A stretch of DNA of 64,000 bases from Poronia punctata (taxonomy: Eukaryota; Ascomycota; Sordariomycetes; Xylariales; Xylariaceae). Below the pieces are notes generated by a model. It ran no database searches. It was given only the letters and a program-made list of their open reading frames with translations, and was not told where the DNA came from. The translations under genes and the position numbers were made by a program. Location of the stretch: contig MU401556.1 of the NCBI GenBank assembly GCA_022579005.1, positions 1 to 64,000 of the forward strand, given 5' to 3'. This document shows positions 1 to 11,442 of this stretch, piece by piece. Position 1 is the first letter of the stretch. The number at the start of each line of letters is the position of its first letter.

Positions 1-1480
1 TTTTTATAAGTTATATAGCAAACTAGTTTAAAATAATAAAAAGCTAAGCAATATATAGTTATTTTTAGTTTATTAAGCTTTATAAGCTTTTAAGTAAGTT
101 TTAAAAGCTTTTAAAATTTTTTTAAAAGCTTAAAATTTTTTTTTAAAAGCTATTAAAATTTTAAAAGCTAAAAAAAAAACTTTAAAAGCTAAAAAAAAGA
201 TTTTAAAAACTAGTAAGTATAAAGCTAAAAGAATTGCTTTTTAAATTATAAAATATATTTAAGCTTATAAAAAGGCTTAAAAAACTTTTATTTTAGCTTA
301 AAAAGCAACTTAAACTTTATAGCAAGCTTATATTAAGCTTATAGCGTAGCTAACTTAAAATAAAAATTATAAATAAATTATAACTAGTACGCTTTTTTTA
401 ATAATGCTAGCAAAAAATAATAGCTTAGTTATACTAAGCTATTATAGTATGCAATAAATCTAAGCTTAATTAGCTATAATAAAAAAGCGTACTAGCATTA
501 TAGATTTTTTATTAATAAAAGTTTATATTTAAAAACTAGTTTATTAAAAAAGCTAAAAGTATTTTATTAGCTATAAAAAAAGCTTTTACTTAAGCAAGAC
601 TAAAAGCTAAAAATTTTTAATATTAAAAAAAAAGCTAAGTAGCACTAAGTATATGCTTAACTAGCAAAAAGCAAGCAACTAAAGCTAAATATTAAAACGC
701 TTTATTATAGCATTTTTAGCATATAAAAACTTTTTTATTAATATAAATACTAATAAAATACTATAATAAAAAAAATTAGCAATATTTAATATAAATTATA
801 ATAGTAGTTAAATTAAAAGCTTAATTAAGTAAATTAAAAAGCAAGTTATTTAAAAAGGGCTAATAGCTAACATAAGCAAAAAAAAGTATAAAAAACATTT
901 TAAAATATAGCTATTAAAACAAATTAGCATACTAATTAAACTTAAATATATAAGTAAAAAAGTTAAATATAATAAAAGGTTATTAACTATTGTTTATTTT
1001 TAATTTTTATGCTTTAACTTTAATTTTATTTTTATTAAAAAAAACCTTTTAAACCTTTTTTTACTTATTATAAGCTTTTTGCTTATAGCAGGCTTTTTAC
1101 TTATAACGTGCTTTTTGCTTGCTATAAGCTATATACTTGCTATAAGCTATATGCTTGCTTACGCTTACTGCAAGCTTTAAAAATTTTATATTTAAAGTTT
1201 AATAATTACTATTAAAATTAAAAAGCTTAGTTATAAAATAATTATATAATAGTATAGTTAAATAATATTTATTATTATTATTACTTCCTTATTTAACTAA
1301 TAAAAAGTTTACGCTATTTATTTTAACTAATTAAAAAACCAAATAAAAACAGCGCTAAAAGTTTAAAATTTTAATTAACTTCTCTTATATACCTACTTAT
1401 TTAAAAATTAAAATTAAGCTTGCTTTCTTACAACCTTAATCCTAAGACCAAGCAAGCTTTATAGGTCTTAAAATTGTAAT
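1..1480. repeat. AT-rich island, probable RIP-mutated repeat
   Basis: Almost pure A/T with short words such as AGCTT, TTAAAA and AAAGCT repeated on both strands, and no open frame of note. This is the composition expected after repeat-induced point mutation (C to T changes at CpA on both strands). The left end lies outside the window, so the original element cannot be named. Composition changes sharply to ordinary DNA near position 1500. Confidence 0.75.
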
Positions 1481-1497
1481 TATAAGAAAGCAAGCTT
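1416..1497. repeat. Perfect 15-bp inverted repeat at the island edge
   Basis: The arms at 1416-1430 and 1483-1497 (AAGCTTGCTTTCTTA and its reverse complement) pair perfectly around a 52-base centre. The centre holds further partial pairings (CTAAGACC with GGTCTTA). It sits exactly where the AT-rich island meets normal sequence, so it may be the terminus of the mutated element. It could also be a foldback relic. Confidence 0.6.
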
Positions 1498-1499
1498 TC

Positions 1500-2275
1500 C
1501 GATAAACATCAAAGGGCGTCGTTGGCCAAAGAACTGGTAGCTCAATTTGTACTCGTCACAGCTACCCTTTAAGTCTCGGGTAGTACTCGTGGTCAGGGGT
1601 TGGTAGAATACCAGGCAACTCGTTATATATCATTTGCTATCATGGCTTTATGCCTGACGGGCCGATAGAGACGGGATTCCATTTTCTTAATCGGCTGATT
1701 CTCTGGTTCCAGTTTCTGTCTTTTGGTCACATTGACGACTTTTCGTGGTTGAACAAAACAGGCCGGGACGTATGAGTGGCTTTCCGTGTGTGAGCCATGT
1801 ATTGATGAAGCTATTCCCATTGTGGGAAGACCGCTTTTCCGAGCGACGAAGCTAGAGCCTTACATAAGCTGGGCTAACAGCTGATTCGGATTTCTCTCCC
1901 GGCCGTTTGTTCAACAAAAGAATATCATCCAAAAAGCATAGTTCATACTTTTAGAAATAAAAATATCGCGTGGTTTGACGATTATACTAACGGTGAAACT
2001 TGTAGGCCAGATACGACTCTTAACCAAAATGTTGTGTCGGGATACCGAGGTACTTCTAGGCAGGCGAGGTATTCATACAAATTAAAGTATTTGCTATCCC
2101 GCCCTATCAATATTTAAACCCGGTAGACCTGATGTCCAGCATCTCTATTTCCGGGTTTAAAATAACGACGTCTTCCCAACCCGCTGTCTTTGCTATTTAC
2201 AAAGAATAATACTACCTTTTATCAAAAACTATCCCGCGTACCGCATATTTTCTATATTTTACTGTCAATGTTGCA
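1500..2275. other. Intergenic, upstream of the decayed regulator
   Basis: Balanced base composition. No convincing coding sequence or repeat was seen; a 65-codon minus-strand frame at 1623-1820 has no recognisable features. Probably contains the former promoter of the Zn2Cys6 gene. Confidence 0.5.
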
Positions 2276-4107
2276 ATGCCTGATGCAGCCGAAAGTCACT
2301 CACAGAGCCCACCCCGACGGCCACGGGCTTGCATGCCGTGCACCAAGGCGAAGACACGATGCCACTATGACATGAACGAGGTGGATGAAGGTTGTAGTAG
2401 ATGCAGACGGTTAATCATCTTCTGTGCTCCTCAGACAACAAAGATTGTGCGAAGACCTAGGATACTTGAAAAGATAAGTCAAGTGTAAGTGCTCCTCATA
2501 CCTGGATTCAACAAATCTACATATATCCACTGGTAGCTGACGAACCGAAGCGACGCTGATGGGGTTCGTCATGCGGCAGACAGGAGTATCTCCTGTGAGG
2601 ACACAACCAGAGGCCTGGTTACCCCTGCCGATACAGCTTCACCTCAGTCTTCGTTAGGAGGCGTTCACCCCAACAACGCCAATGCCAATGCCGACAATAG
2701 ACAACAACTACATAGACGCTCCGGGACTTGGTATGATCCCAAATCGCTACCCTCGTCGTCCACGGCATCCGGTCCTGGATTTGGGATTTCTTGGCTGGAA
2801 GCAGACCGAGCGGTCGAGGAATTCACCACAATCTTCACCGCCCACTTCCCGTTCATCATACCAGAACACGATGTCACTGCCCGTCGACTCTTTGTCGATA
2901 AACCACTCCTATTCAGAACCATACTCATGACTTCTATTCACTTTACTTTGGCCAAGAAACGCGGGATCAGGAGGAGTGTAGATGCTTGGATCGGACAGCA
3001 TCTCCTAGTGATGGATGAGAAAAGCCTAGGGGTCTTGCAGGGGCTTATTGTCTATGTTGCATGGTAGGTGTTTTATCACGTCCCTCATTCATTTCGTTCA
3101 TCAGATATCAAAGCAGAGCTAAGACATAGTCAGGGAAAATCCCCATTTCTACTCGGACGGGAGAGCAACGCAATTGATTTACCTGGCCTTGGACCTTGCG
3201 CATAGTCTCGGAATCACGAAGTAAGACTTTCACTCCCACTACTTACTGCCCGTCCTATGGCCAAAGGTTAAAACAAGCGTCTTTAGGCCCTCTACAGATG
3301 AAAGTGACGGCAACAAGACCGAAGCCCAGATAAATGAGGAGCACAGAACCTTTCTAGCTTGCTAACCTACTACATCCTCGCCTTGTAAGTATCTATAGCA
3401 TGCCGTGCTATGAATACACTCGTACGTCGGTACTGACCTCTCTTAGCAACTCGTTTCTTTCAATTCGGGAGAACCAATCCGCTATCTTCTAGCTACGCAG
3501 AGTATTGCCTCGACTCACTGAAATTATCATCCGAGTTCCCAACCGACTTCCTCCTCTTCAAGATAGTCAAGTTCCGTCTATACATGGAACAATCTTCATC
3601 CCTGTACAGGGGCGACATGAAATTGCCTACAAACGACCAATTGGAAAAGATAAGAGAAGAGGTCGATAGTTTTATGGACGACGTAACCCATCACAACCCG
3701 AAGTTCTGTAGGTTAAGTAACAAGCCCCCAATTTCTAATCTTTTTTTCTTTATCTTTTCGAAAACAGCTGACAAGACATCTTCCAGTCCTATTATGGACT
3801 CTAAGCCGCAATGCCCCGATCCAAATACATCTCCCAACGACATACCTCCTCCCGGAAACCGACACGCAAGCACAATTCCAACTCGACAGTCTCGAATACT
3901 GTCTAGACGCAGCCAAACCATTCACAGCGATGATTCGACACGTGAGCCCGGACGGGCTAATATACGCGCCGTATACTACCATGACGGATTTCTTGACCAT
4001 TCTCATCTCCATCATATCGCGCCTCCCTCCTACTTGTCGAGATACCCGGCTGGGATGTCCGACAAGCTAGACGAATCATTAATGTCTATCGAAAATATCT
4101 TGGATGA
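2276..4107 (+). pseudogene. Decayed Zn2Cys6 fungal transcription factor
   Basis: Starting at the ATG at 2276, exon 1 encodes a perfect Zn2Cys6 binuclear cluster with cysteines at residues 19, 22, 29, 40, 43 and 50 (spacing C-x2-C-x6-C-x10-C-x2-C-x6-C). Phase-compatible introns lie at 2485-2550, 3064-3133 and 3221-3286. The exons between them read like the middle region of fungal regulators (for example DADRAVEEF and DLAHSLGI-type segments). The frame is then cut by an in-frame TAA at 3363-3365 after TFLAC. Protein-like sequence resumes past the next intron and again from 3768, but the frames do not join cleanly near 3707-3768 and near 4025; the final stretch contains WDVRQARRI and ends at the TGA at 4105-4107. 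This is best read as a pseudogene. A less likely explanation is assembly errors or unusual introns hiding a functional gene. The family normally activates pathway genes in the nucleus; the target here is unknown. Confidence 0.7.
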
Positions 4108-6390
4108 TGAGTTCCTGAGAAAATTATCCGCGGCGAGAAAAGGTTCAAGATGATCGGTTTTCTGGGAGAGCGGCGGGAAAGGAGTTATAACCCTCAAAAA
4201 ACGGATGTGCGGAGGAGGAGAGGGATGATAGGTTGAGGATTATTACGGGGGCGGTAAGGGGGATTAGGGATTGGCTTTTTTGTTGTTGTCAGGGGGTTTT
4301 GGATTTCGACTTGGGGACAAGGGAAAATATGGATGTTGATTACTCGCCAGGGCGTGTTGTTCGTGTTCGTGTTGGTCCGGAGAACCCGAGGTGGACTTTT
4401 GGGTATTTCTTCAAGGAGATTGTTGAGATGGATGAGGACTGGGGTGGTTAGGGATACATCGTGTTTTGTTTTATTTTACCAGTTTTTGAGAAATAAATGT
4501 CATTCTGCATTCTTTTACTCGGTCGATTTCTGGCTCACTCATTGCGGGAGAACAGGTAGAACGTGGCTGTATCGTCTTGGAGGAGAGGACTGGAGGGGAA
4601 GTGGAAGTGGCCTCACGACGACGGATAGAAAAGTCCGACGAGAACTTGTCTAATAGGCGACTACAAAGGTAAAACGTAAGGGACTAAAGCCTCGTAACCG
4701 ATCTATGAAAGAAGAGACGACGGAAGCAATTATTTCAAGCCTGCAACGGGGATGACAAACTAGCCCCCTTATCAAAAAGTGTGCCTGCCGCCCCCTCCCG
4801 CCTCTTCTTCTTCTTCTTCTTGGCCTCTTGAGACTAGTTTGGAAGGATTCTGGAATATGATCGTCTCATAGGGAATTAAATCCCACTACAGGAATTATGT
4901 TATGTGGCGTCCCTGTCTAGATATTTGTCAAGAGTGTATTTGCAGATGGACGTCCAGGTTCAGGTTCAGGACACGACACGGCTTACACGTAGTCGGTATG
5001 GTGTTTAACCTAAAACTCTGGGCGGCTTCCTATATATATATAAATGGCTAAGAGGAGGAAGGATAAGTCGAGTCTAATGTCTTCCAGAAAAGGCACGGAT
5101 AGGTAGCCTCAATACTTAGTTTCCCTTGGTTGTAAATATCTTGTGTGATGTGTCGGGGTCGGTTAATCTATATCAGAAGACGCGACGTATGTATGTATAT
5201 TGCCACAATGACCAAAAATTGAGGATTAAATCCTGAAATGATACCTGTAAGAGGATGTCGATCTTTTTGATTTTTTCGACCGACGCTTCGGGGTGTGTCT
5301 GTTCAGACAGGAAGGGTTACGTTACGTGGACAAGAGGCTTGATCAATGTTTTGCCGGTAAGTCTTGATTCTCTTCCCCTTTTTGAGTTTGTCGCCGACGG
5401 TTTTTCCTTTCAAGTCAGTAACACCCTCATACACCCCTTGTTGAAGAGCGATACCCTAGACTTCATGATGTCCGCGAGAAACCTTGGCTCAGGAGCTAGA
5501 CTGCATTTTTGTGTTTTCTGGATCGGTGTTGGCTCGTTTCGGCCCCTTTCTATGTGTATGAGCCTCAGACGGACTTCAAGCTAGAGTCTACTGAATAACA
5601 GTATCATGGTTGCGCTTGAACAGGCCGGGGGAGTACGTCTTGTATTCATCTTCTTGCAAGATCGTCAGGTCGATGTAGGGTTCGGAACGGCGGAGTGTCT
5701 CCTTCCTATGTGTCGTTCAAGTCTCGTGTGTCCCAGGGAGTATTCTAGTAGATTTAGAAGGATTAGCACTTTGGAATGCAGTGTTGACCCGGAAGAGCTG
5801 TTAATAAAGGGGTGGGGGGGTGGCATGAAACTTTCCCTGGAGTCGTTACCCTTTCTTGGAAGGACACAGCCATTGTCTTCGGAGGCCTGATACATCTGAA
5901 TACCTTCTTCTGGCATCAGATAGTAAAAGTAACGCGTAGTTGACAGAAGTGTCAGTATGGTTGTAGATAGGATGTCTTTTCATGTTGTGGACTTTGATTC
6001 GGCTGGATCATTCTCGAAATGAATTATTTTGCGTTGGATATTTTTTACGGTGGGGTAACAGGTCAAACAATGACCGCGCGACCTTTCTCCTGCCAGGACA
6101 GTCGTGCTGTCGGTGTCTGGGTGTCATGTTCTCTTCGTAGTTCGTCGTAGAAAAGACACGGTCGAGAAGGATTTTCTAGAAACCGCACGGGCGGCTTCTA
6201 TCTGTGTCACGTACCTAATGCATTGTTCCTAGGTTAGACATTCTGTGTTTTGATCCTTCTATGTGGACCGTAAAACGTGTTTCTTTTGTACGTACCTAAG
6301 ACAGAGAATATGATGGAACGCAGCTTGAGACATACCAGCCTAACCTAGGCAGACCAGACACCCCGAAATGTGATACATCTATCTCAAAAT
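4108..6390. other. Intergenic, no supported gene
   Basis: Short frames on both strands only, none with domain-like sequence, introns or a convincing start context. A TA-repeat (TATATATATATA) lies near 5030. I see nothing else to annotate. Confidence 0.5.
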
Positions 6391-6396
6391 CCTGTA

Positions 6397-6405
6397 TATA
6401 AAACA
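6397..6405 (+). promoter_or_regulatory. TATA box of the 91-aa candidate gene
   Basis: TATATAAAA lies about 100 bases upstream of the ATG at 6503 and is followed by a CT-rich leader with four tandem TACC/CTAC units just before the coding start. This arrangement is typical of well-expressed filamentous-fungal genes. Confidence 0.4.
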
Positions 6406-6502
6406 CCTCCATCCTGCCTCTACATCTCCTTTTCTACCCTATCCTAACAGACAGAACACATCAAAACAGTTACCTACCTACCTACCTACGCCCTCTTGAG
6501 AA

Positions 6503-6778
6503 ATGCCAGGAATAACCACCAAAATCAACTACCTCCGATCCCGCGCGCCCTTTATGAATACCCTTTGGTATACCCTCCAATTCTACACGCTCTTCATCGT
6601 AGAGCTGTTTGCGAGGTGGTATTCACCGGGTCGACGTCGACATCCGGGTATTATTATCGTCTCCGAGTCGATAGATCATGGAGTATGGGAAAGAACGGAA
6701 ATCATCGTCCAGTCGTCTAGACCTCATTCTGTTGACTTCAATGGGCATTCTGTCAGTGCCAAGATGGTGGTTGAATAG
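6503..6778 (+). CDS. Candidate small protein of 91 aa
   Basis: A single-exon frame from ATG to TAG. Residues 17-40 are hydrophobic and aromatic (NTLWYTLQFYTLFIVELF) and could form one membrane helix or an anchor. They are followed by a basic turn (PGRRRHPG) and a compact alternating stretch that looks like beta strands (GIIIVSESIDHGVWERTEIIV). The upstream TATA box and CT-rich leader support transcription. No family was recognised. An overlapping frame starting at 6496 is less protein-like in composition. This could be a genuine small membrane-associated protein or a chance frame; expression data would decide. Confidence 0.4.
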   Translation: MPGITTKINYLRSRAPFMNTLWYTLQFYTLFIVELFARWYSPGRRRHPGIIIVSESIDHGVWERTEIIVQSSRPHSVDFNGHSVSAKMVVE

Positions 6779-8000
6779 TTGTTGTTGCTTACCTTGCCCC
6801 CCTTTTTATCTGTGGGGCAGGAAGAGTGCCGGGAAAAACTGCTCGTGGTTGGGGGAAGAGAAGAAGAGAGATATGAATATGGGACTCTATGAATAACGCA
6901 GAAAGGTTACCTTCATCTGTATGTTGACTTATTTGGTGCCCGGTTCCCTTAAAGATCGGATGTTGTTACCCCGTCCTTGTGTCACTGCCAAATAGGAAGG
7001 GGTCGAAGGAACACCTACTAAGGGCAGAAAGTCCCTATTCATATATACTTCGGTACTTCCAATCCCATTGACAGTACCATGAACTGCAGTGACATGGATA
7101 TATAAATGTGGAGAACTCGCCGGTGAGCAAGTGAGGTCCTTGTATATTTTGTTTGAGTAATGAAGATGGGATGTAGGAATGTTTTGATTTTGGTACTTAG
7201 GTACATCCCATTGTGGATCAAGCAACTGGCTGTTCGAAGGAACTGTGGTTTTACACGTGATTCAACGGACCCCTGAGTTGATTATGCCAGATTAGGAGAG
7301 AACCATCTCATCGAACGTCGACGAGGAATACTACCTACCAGAGAGATCCTCGGATCAAAATAAAACATCATGAGGATTGTAAGAAGGGATATAAAGGCGT
7401 AGGAGACATTTGGTATCTAGGATGGCCATGGTGGTGGAATTATGGGCGAGTGTCACTAGATGGTACAGCTGCTTCTAGACCACCAGAGCGACGGCTTGAA
7501 GTCTTTGGCCTGTAAGGGGGAATATTCGGAAAGAGGCAACATGTTGCTTCCATTGACACTGAGCTCCTTCCTACTTTTGAGCGAGTATCTAGCGGGTGGT
7601 TGGGACGTCTCCTTGTCAACGGGAACGGAATCGTTGTGAGGGAATAAAAAGGCAGAACAACATTGTTGTTTGGGTAATACTCGCACTGCTAAAACCGTAA
7701 TGTATGTCACCTTCGGTCGACGCGATGTATGTTCGCCATTGATACTGCGAGCCGGTATCGAAACGTCGGTGTAGTTGAAAGCCAATCATTCATCCATTAT
7801 AGGTACCTCCTTTCAGATCTTGAAGTCATCAGCAGAGCCAGGCAATAATTAGTGCCAGGACATCGGATGCTCTCAATGGGCAACAACTATCAGTCAATGG
7901 AGGGATATAAAACACCTTGGGGCAGAACAGCTTCAATGTATGCTCGCTTCCGGCGTACGGTTATCCAAAGTACTTTAATTCCCTGCCACAACCTCTTGCC
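6779..8000. other. Intergenic, no supported gene
   Basis: No frame on either strand shows domain-like sequence. The words TAGGTACC and GTAGGTA recur, as they do in most intergenic DNA of this window. Confidence 0.5.
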
Positions 8001-8049
8001 CTCTTGCCCTCTTGACCTCTTTCCCACAACATAGTCCAATAAAGTACAT

Positions 8050-9480
8050 GGACTTTTTCTTGTCCCTTCAACATCCTCGAGAACTTCTTCCACTTACTTA
8101 CAGCAACACTTTCTTCCTACACCAACGTAATAGAGCACATTCCAACTTCTATCACTTGGCCATCCTTCTTGACTCTTCCCACATCAAAACATTATCTCTT
8201 CCTGCAACGCAGTAGAATATTTACTATTCTTCCATCACTTGGTCATCCCTCTGGACTATCTTCACCTTCAAAAGGATTTCTTCTCGCGTCGCGGTCAAGT
8301 AAGTGTTCCTCTTTTAATCTTTCCACCGTCATCCACCCTCCATCCAGAGCCTTTCTGCCGTCTGAGAATATTTGGTTTCCTAATAACCCTGAAGCACGTA
8401 CTTCAATCAGTTATTCTCAGACTCCTCTTCATTAGAAGCAAGATTGTTCTCTGCAACATCCAAGGTACGTATACTGTCACTATTTACTTTCTGTCCATTT
8501 GAAATCTTCCTTTCTTCTTTTTCCTGCAACAGACCTCTCCCTCCCAACATAGTGAAGTACGTACCACCATTGTTACCTTTCTACCTACATTTCCAAATTT
8601 TCCTTCTTTTCTTCTACTGCAAGGTAGCGAGGTAGATACCTACTCCTCTTGTACTATCTTCTACCGGCCTCCCATCTCTTTTGAGAGTATTATTCTACTG
8701 CAAAGTAGCGAGGTACACCCATACCCCCTGTATTATTTCCTTGAAACCTTTATTCTCCCGTATGGTACTGAAGTACCTTGCCTTCTACTACTCTTCTACC
8801 TTACCCTCTCTGCAAGCCTTTTCCTCCGTCTTCTTCTGAGACGTAAAAGTACCTGCTCTATCTACTCTCTTCCTGCAACCTTGCCCATTTCTTCTCTTCC
8901 AGGCAAATATCATTTTTGCTGTAACAACCTCTTCTCCTCTTCCAACGTTCTCTCAATCCTTTCTTCCTGCTATCCAGCATCATTCTCTGAGGCCTAGAAT
9001 CTACCTACTCAGGTATTGTTTTTCTGCTACGCTATCAGAGATATTGATTCTCCTGCCACTCAGTGAACCGCCCGCCTTCTCTTCCTTCTCTATCCAGTAT
9101 CCTCCTCTGGTTCAGTCAAGTGATTACTACTACTCTACTATTTCCCTACTATGACACTGAAGTCTTCTCTTCTAACGAGCATTCTTCTTCCTTTAATCAG
9201 TCAAGTATTTACTTGGAGAGCTCTGTTCACAAGAAGCCTTACATCCTCACGGTCGCAACATTAGTCGCCGACTTCATCTTACGTTATTACAGTTTGACAC
9301 ATTGGCATCGCCAGGTATGCTTTCCAATTCTCTTATCTATTTCATTTCCTTAAGTTTCCTTTCATTTTCTATGACAATAAATCCGGAATGCTAATCCATC
9401 CCGTATTGTTAAGACTTTCCAAGAACCGAAGCTTCAGCCAAGGCAACTTGACAAAGAGACACCTAGGAATCAATCAATCG
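8050..9480 (+). repeat. Pyrimidine-rich degenerate tandem repeats, probable long leader
   Basis: About 1.4 kb strongly biased to C and T on the plus strand, built from degenerate modules. Recurring landmarks are TTCCTGCAAC or TACTGCAA(A/G)GTAG, and (G/A)(C/T)GAAGTAC or GCGAGGTA. The clearest units are spaced by about 65-80 bases (near 8548, 8625, 8703 and 8768). Several units carry a CT tract plus AG followed by a GTA(A/C)GT-like site, so the tract could include small non-coding introns. It ends about 30 bases before the ATG at 9509 and is probably that gene's long 5' untranslated region and promoter. No protein-like frame was found inside it. Confidence 0.55.
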
Positions 9481-9508
9481 ATCCAAAAGCAACTACAACA
9501 AACACAAG

Positions 9509-11442
9509 ATGTCTGGCTCTTGGAATCACAACGAGGTTAATGAAGAAGAGGGAGGTCGTCGTCGTCGCGGCCAATCGGCCCAGGGGTTGGAGGACACATC
9601 AACCTTACATACACGCTACCAATTACCACCCGGGAGACGAGTGGGTGCCACGATGAATAGGCAACCTAGGAACCAGGCCCCTGGCACGGATCTGGTTGTT
9701 CGTGACCCCCTGGTGGCCCCGGCAGCTCCCATCCGCCGTCAATTTAATAATAACAATCCTCTGTTGGCCTCTCGACCAATCACGTACATGGGCAGGCCAG
9801 AGCCGCCAAGGTACGCGGATGTGCAGGCTCCCTTGCGGGCTTGGACCGGTGAGCTCGGTATTTCTCCCAACTACAATGGCGATTTGGAGCTCATGGCTCG
9901 TCAAATGGCCCCCGTCGACCCGGCGGAAAGCTCGAGTGTGGTAAGTTTAAATCTTCTTCCTTCCTGCTCCTGGTTATGTTCTTGTTGTGTTACAGGTTAT
10001 GTTCTTGTCATTTGTTGCTTATGTTTTTGTGGTGTTCTTGTTTATCTTCTTGTTGTATTACTGGTTAAGTTCTAGTTATGTCCCTGTTTATCTTCCTTTC
10101 TCTCTCTTCTTTATCCAAATCGCCGACTTCTGCATGTAAAAGTGCAAAGAGTAATCAAGATCTAACTAACAAACTCCAGTGGGTAACAAATCTACCCCCA
10201 ACCTGTACCTATCCAATGCTCTTGCAAGCATGCCGCACCAGCGGTAAAATATACTCCACCATGGTTAATGAGCCCCAGAATGACAAGGGACACCTGACGT
10301 GCGCCGCTAAAATCGTCTTCTTTACCCCTGAGGGAAGACATCGATTACAAGAGAGAAGCCGAATTGGCACGTTTGTGGTGGGCGGATTCCTTCCCATGGT
10401 CCGGCCCAATAGAATCTTGACGGCTGTCTACCCTATAGACGCAGAGCAGGCCGCCATCGCTCGACGTGAGGGTGCTGATGAGCCCTCACGGGTCATTACT
10501 ATTCAGGGACCTGAACACATTGTAAATCTCCAGGCATTGGAAGTCATCTTCCATGCCGTTTGTTCATATGACGGCGAGTACGTCAAGTTTGTCCCTGTAC
10601 AGGAAGATCGCTTTGTGAACGGGGCTGCTGTGCAGCGAGTTCTCCCTAGTCCACCCCGTCCCTTGGCTCAGAGCCAGAACCCTTTTACCCCCCAGATGCC
10701 CGCATTTGGCGGTGCTCAACCAATGTTTGGCCCGATCGGAGGTCCTGCTCATCCTCAACAACAACACCGGCCAATGTTTGGCCCGATCGGAGGTCCTGCG
10801 CGTCCTCAACAACAACAACAACAACGGTCAATGTTTGGCCCAAGCACTCTTGCCCCACAGGGGAATCCCTTCGGGCCGATCGGTCCCCCTAGAGATGAGC
10901 TTGCGGGAGCCAGAGAGAGCTGGCTTGGTCTCCCCTCAAGATCTACCGCCCCATCCAACCAACGGCCTCGCCAATGGGGCCAGTTTTTTAACCAAGGTGT
11001 CAATAACAACGGCATTCCTTATACCAGCCAGCCAGGCAATACGTCTGCTCCCGGGCCCCCTGTCCCCAGGGAGGATATTGCCGCAGCGATGGCGCGCAAT
11101 GCTCAACTTTTCCAGGGCAACGTGCAACAACACCAGCAACATCAGCAGAATCAACAGCACCATCAACAGCACCACCAACAGCACCAGCATCAGCAACAAC
11201 AGGCTCAACAGCCTCCCGCTAGCCGCCGTGGTCTCGCCACTATTCTGGTCGAAGAGGAATTCGAACAAGAAGCGCAATACTTCTTAAACGGCAACAAGAT
11301 TGTCGCCATCGAAATTGCCATGGGCTCTTACCGGGCTCAGGCAGAGCGGTGCTATTCCGCCATGCAAGGATACAAGAGCTCCGGCGTGAGCTGCTGGTAT
11401 GCGCGGGATCCTTGTGAGCCCCCTACTTATTATCAAGGTTAA
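9509..11442 (+). CDS. RRM-like RNA-binding protein with glutamine-rich tail
   Basis: Two exons, 9509-9940 and 10180-11442, joined in phase 0 by a 239-base intron (GTAAGT donor, ACTAAC branch, CCAG acceptor), giving 564 aa. Residues about 145-215 (VTNLPPTCTYPMLLQACR, then AAKIVFFTPEG) and 245-285 (SRVITIQGPEHIV) resemble the two RRM-like folds of an uncharacterised fungal family: a short beta strand, a helix starting near the 'first exon-edge' tryptophan, and an AAKIVFFTP strand. The tail is low complexity, with repeated QPMFGPIGGPA-PQQQ units (residues about 325-372) and a run of Q and H (about 459-487), followed by a conserved-looking C-terminal block ending in SCWYARDP. The long repetitive leader upstream suggests translational or developmental control. 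RNA binding is inferred from the fold pattern only. Confidence 0.75.
10711..10860 (+). repeat. In-frame coding repeats (MFGPIGGPA-PQQ)
   Basis: Two nearly identical units of about 60 bases and a third partial one, each encoding QPMFGPIGGPA followed by H/R-P and a variable run of glutamines. The CAACAA tracts differ in length between units, so this segment is likely to vary between strains. Confidence 0.75.

Noticed and set aside
9063..9353. 96-codon frame in the pyrimidine-rich leader
   Set aside because: Ser/Leu/Phe-rich composition follows from the CT bias; no domain or conservation sign.
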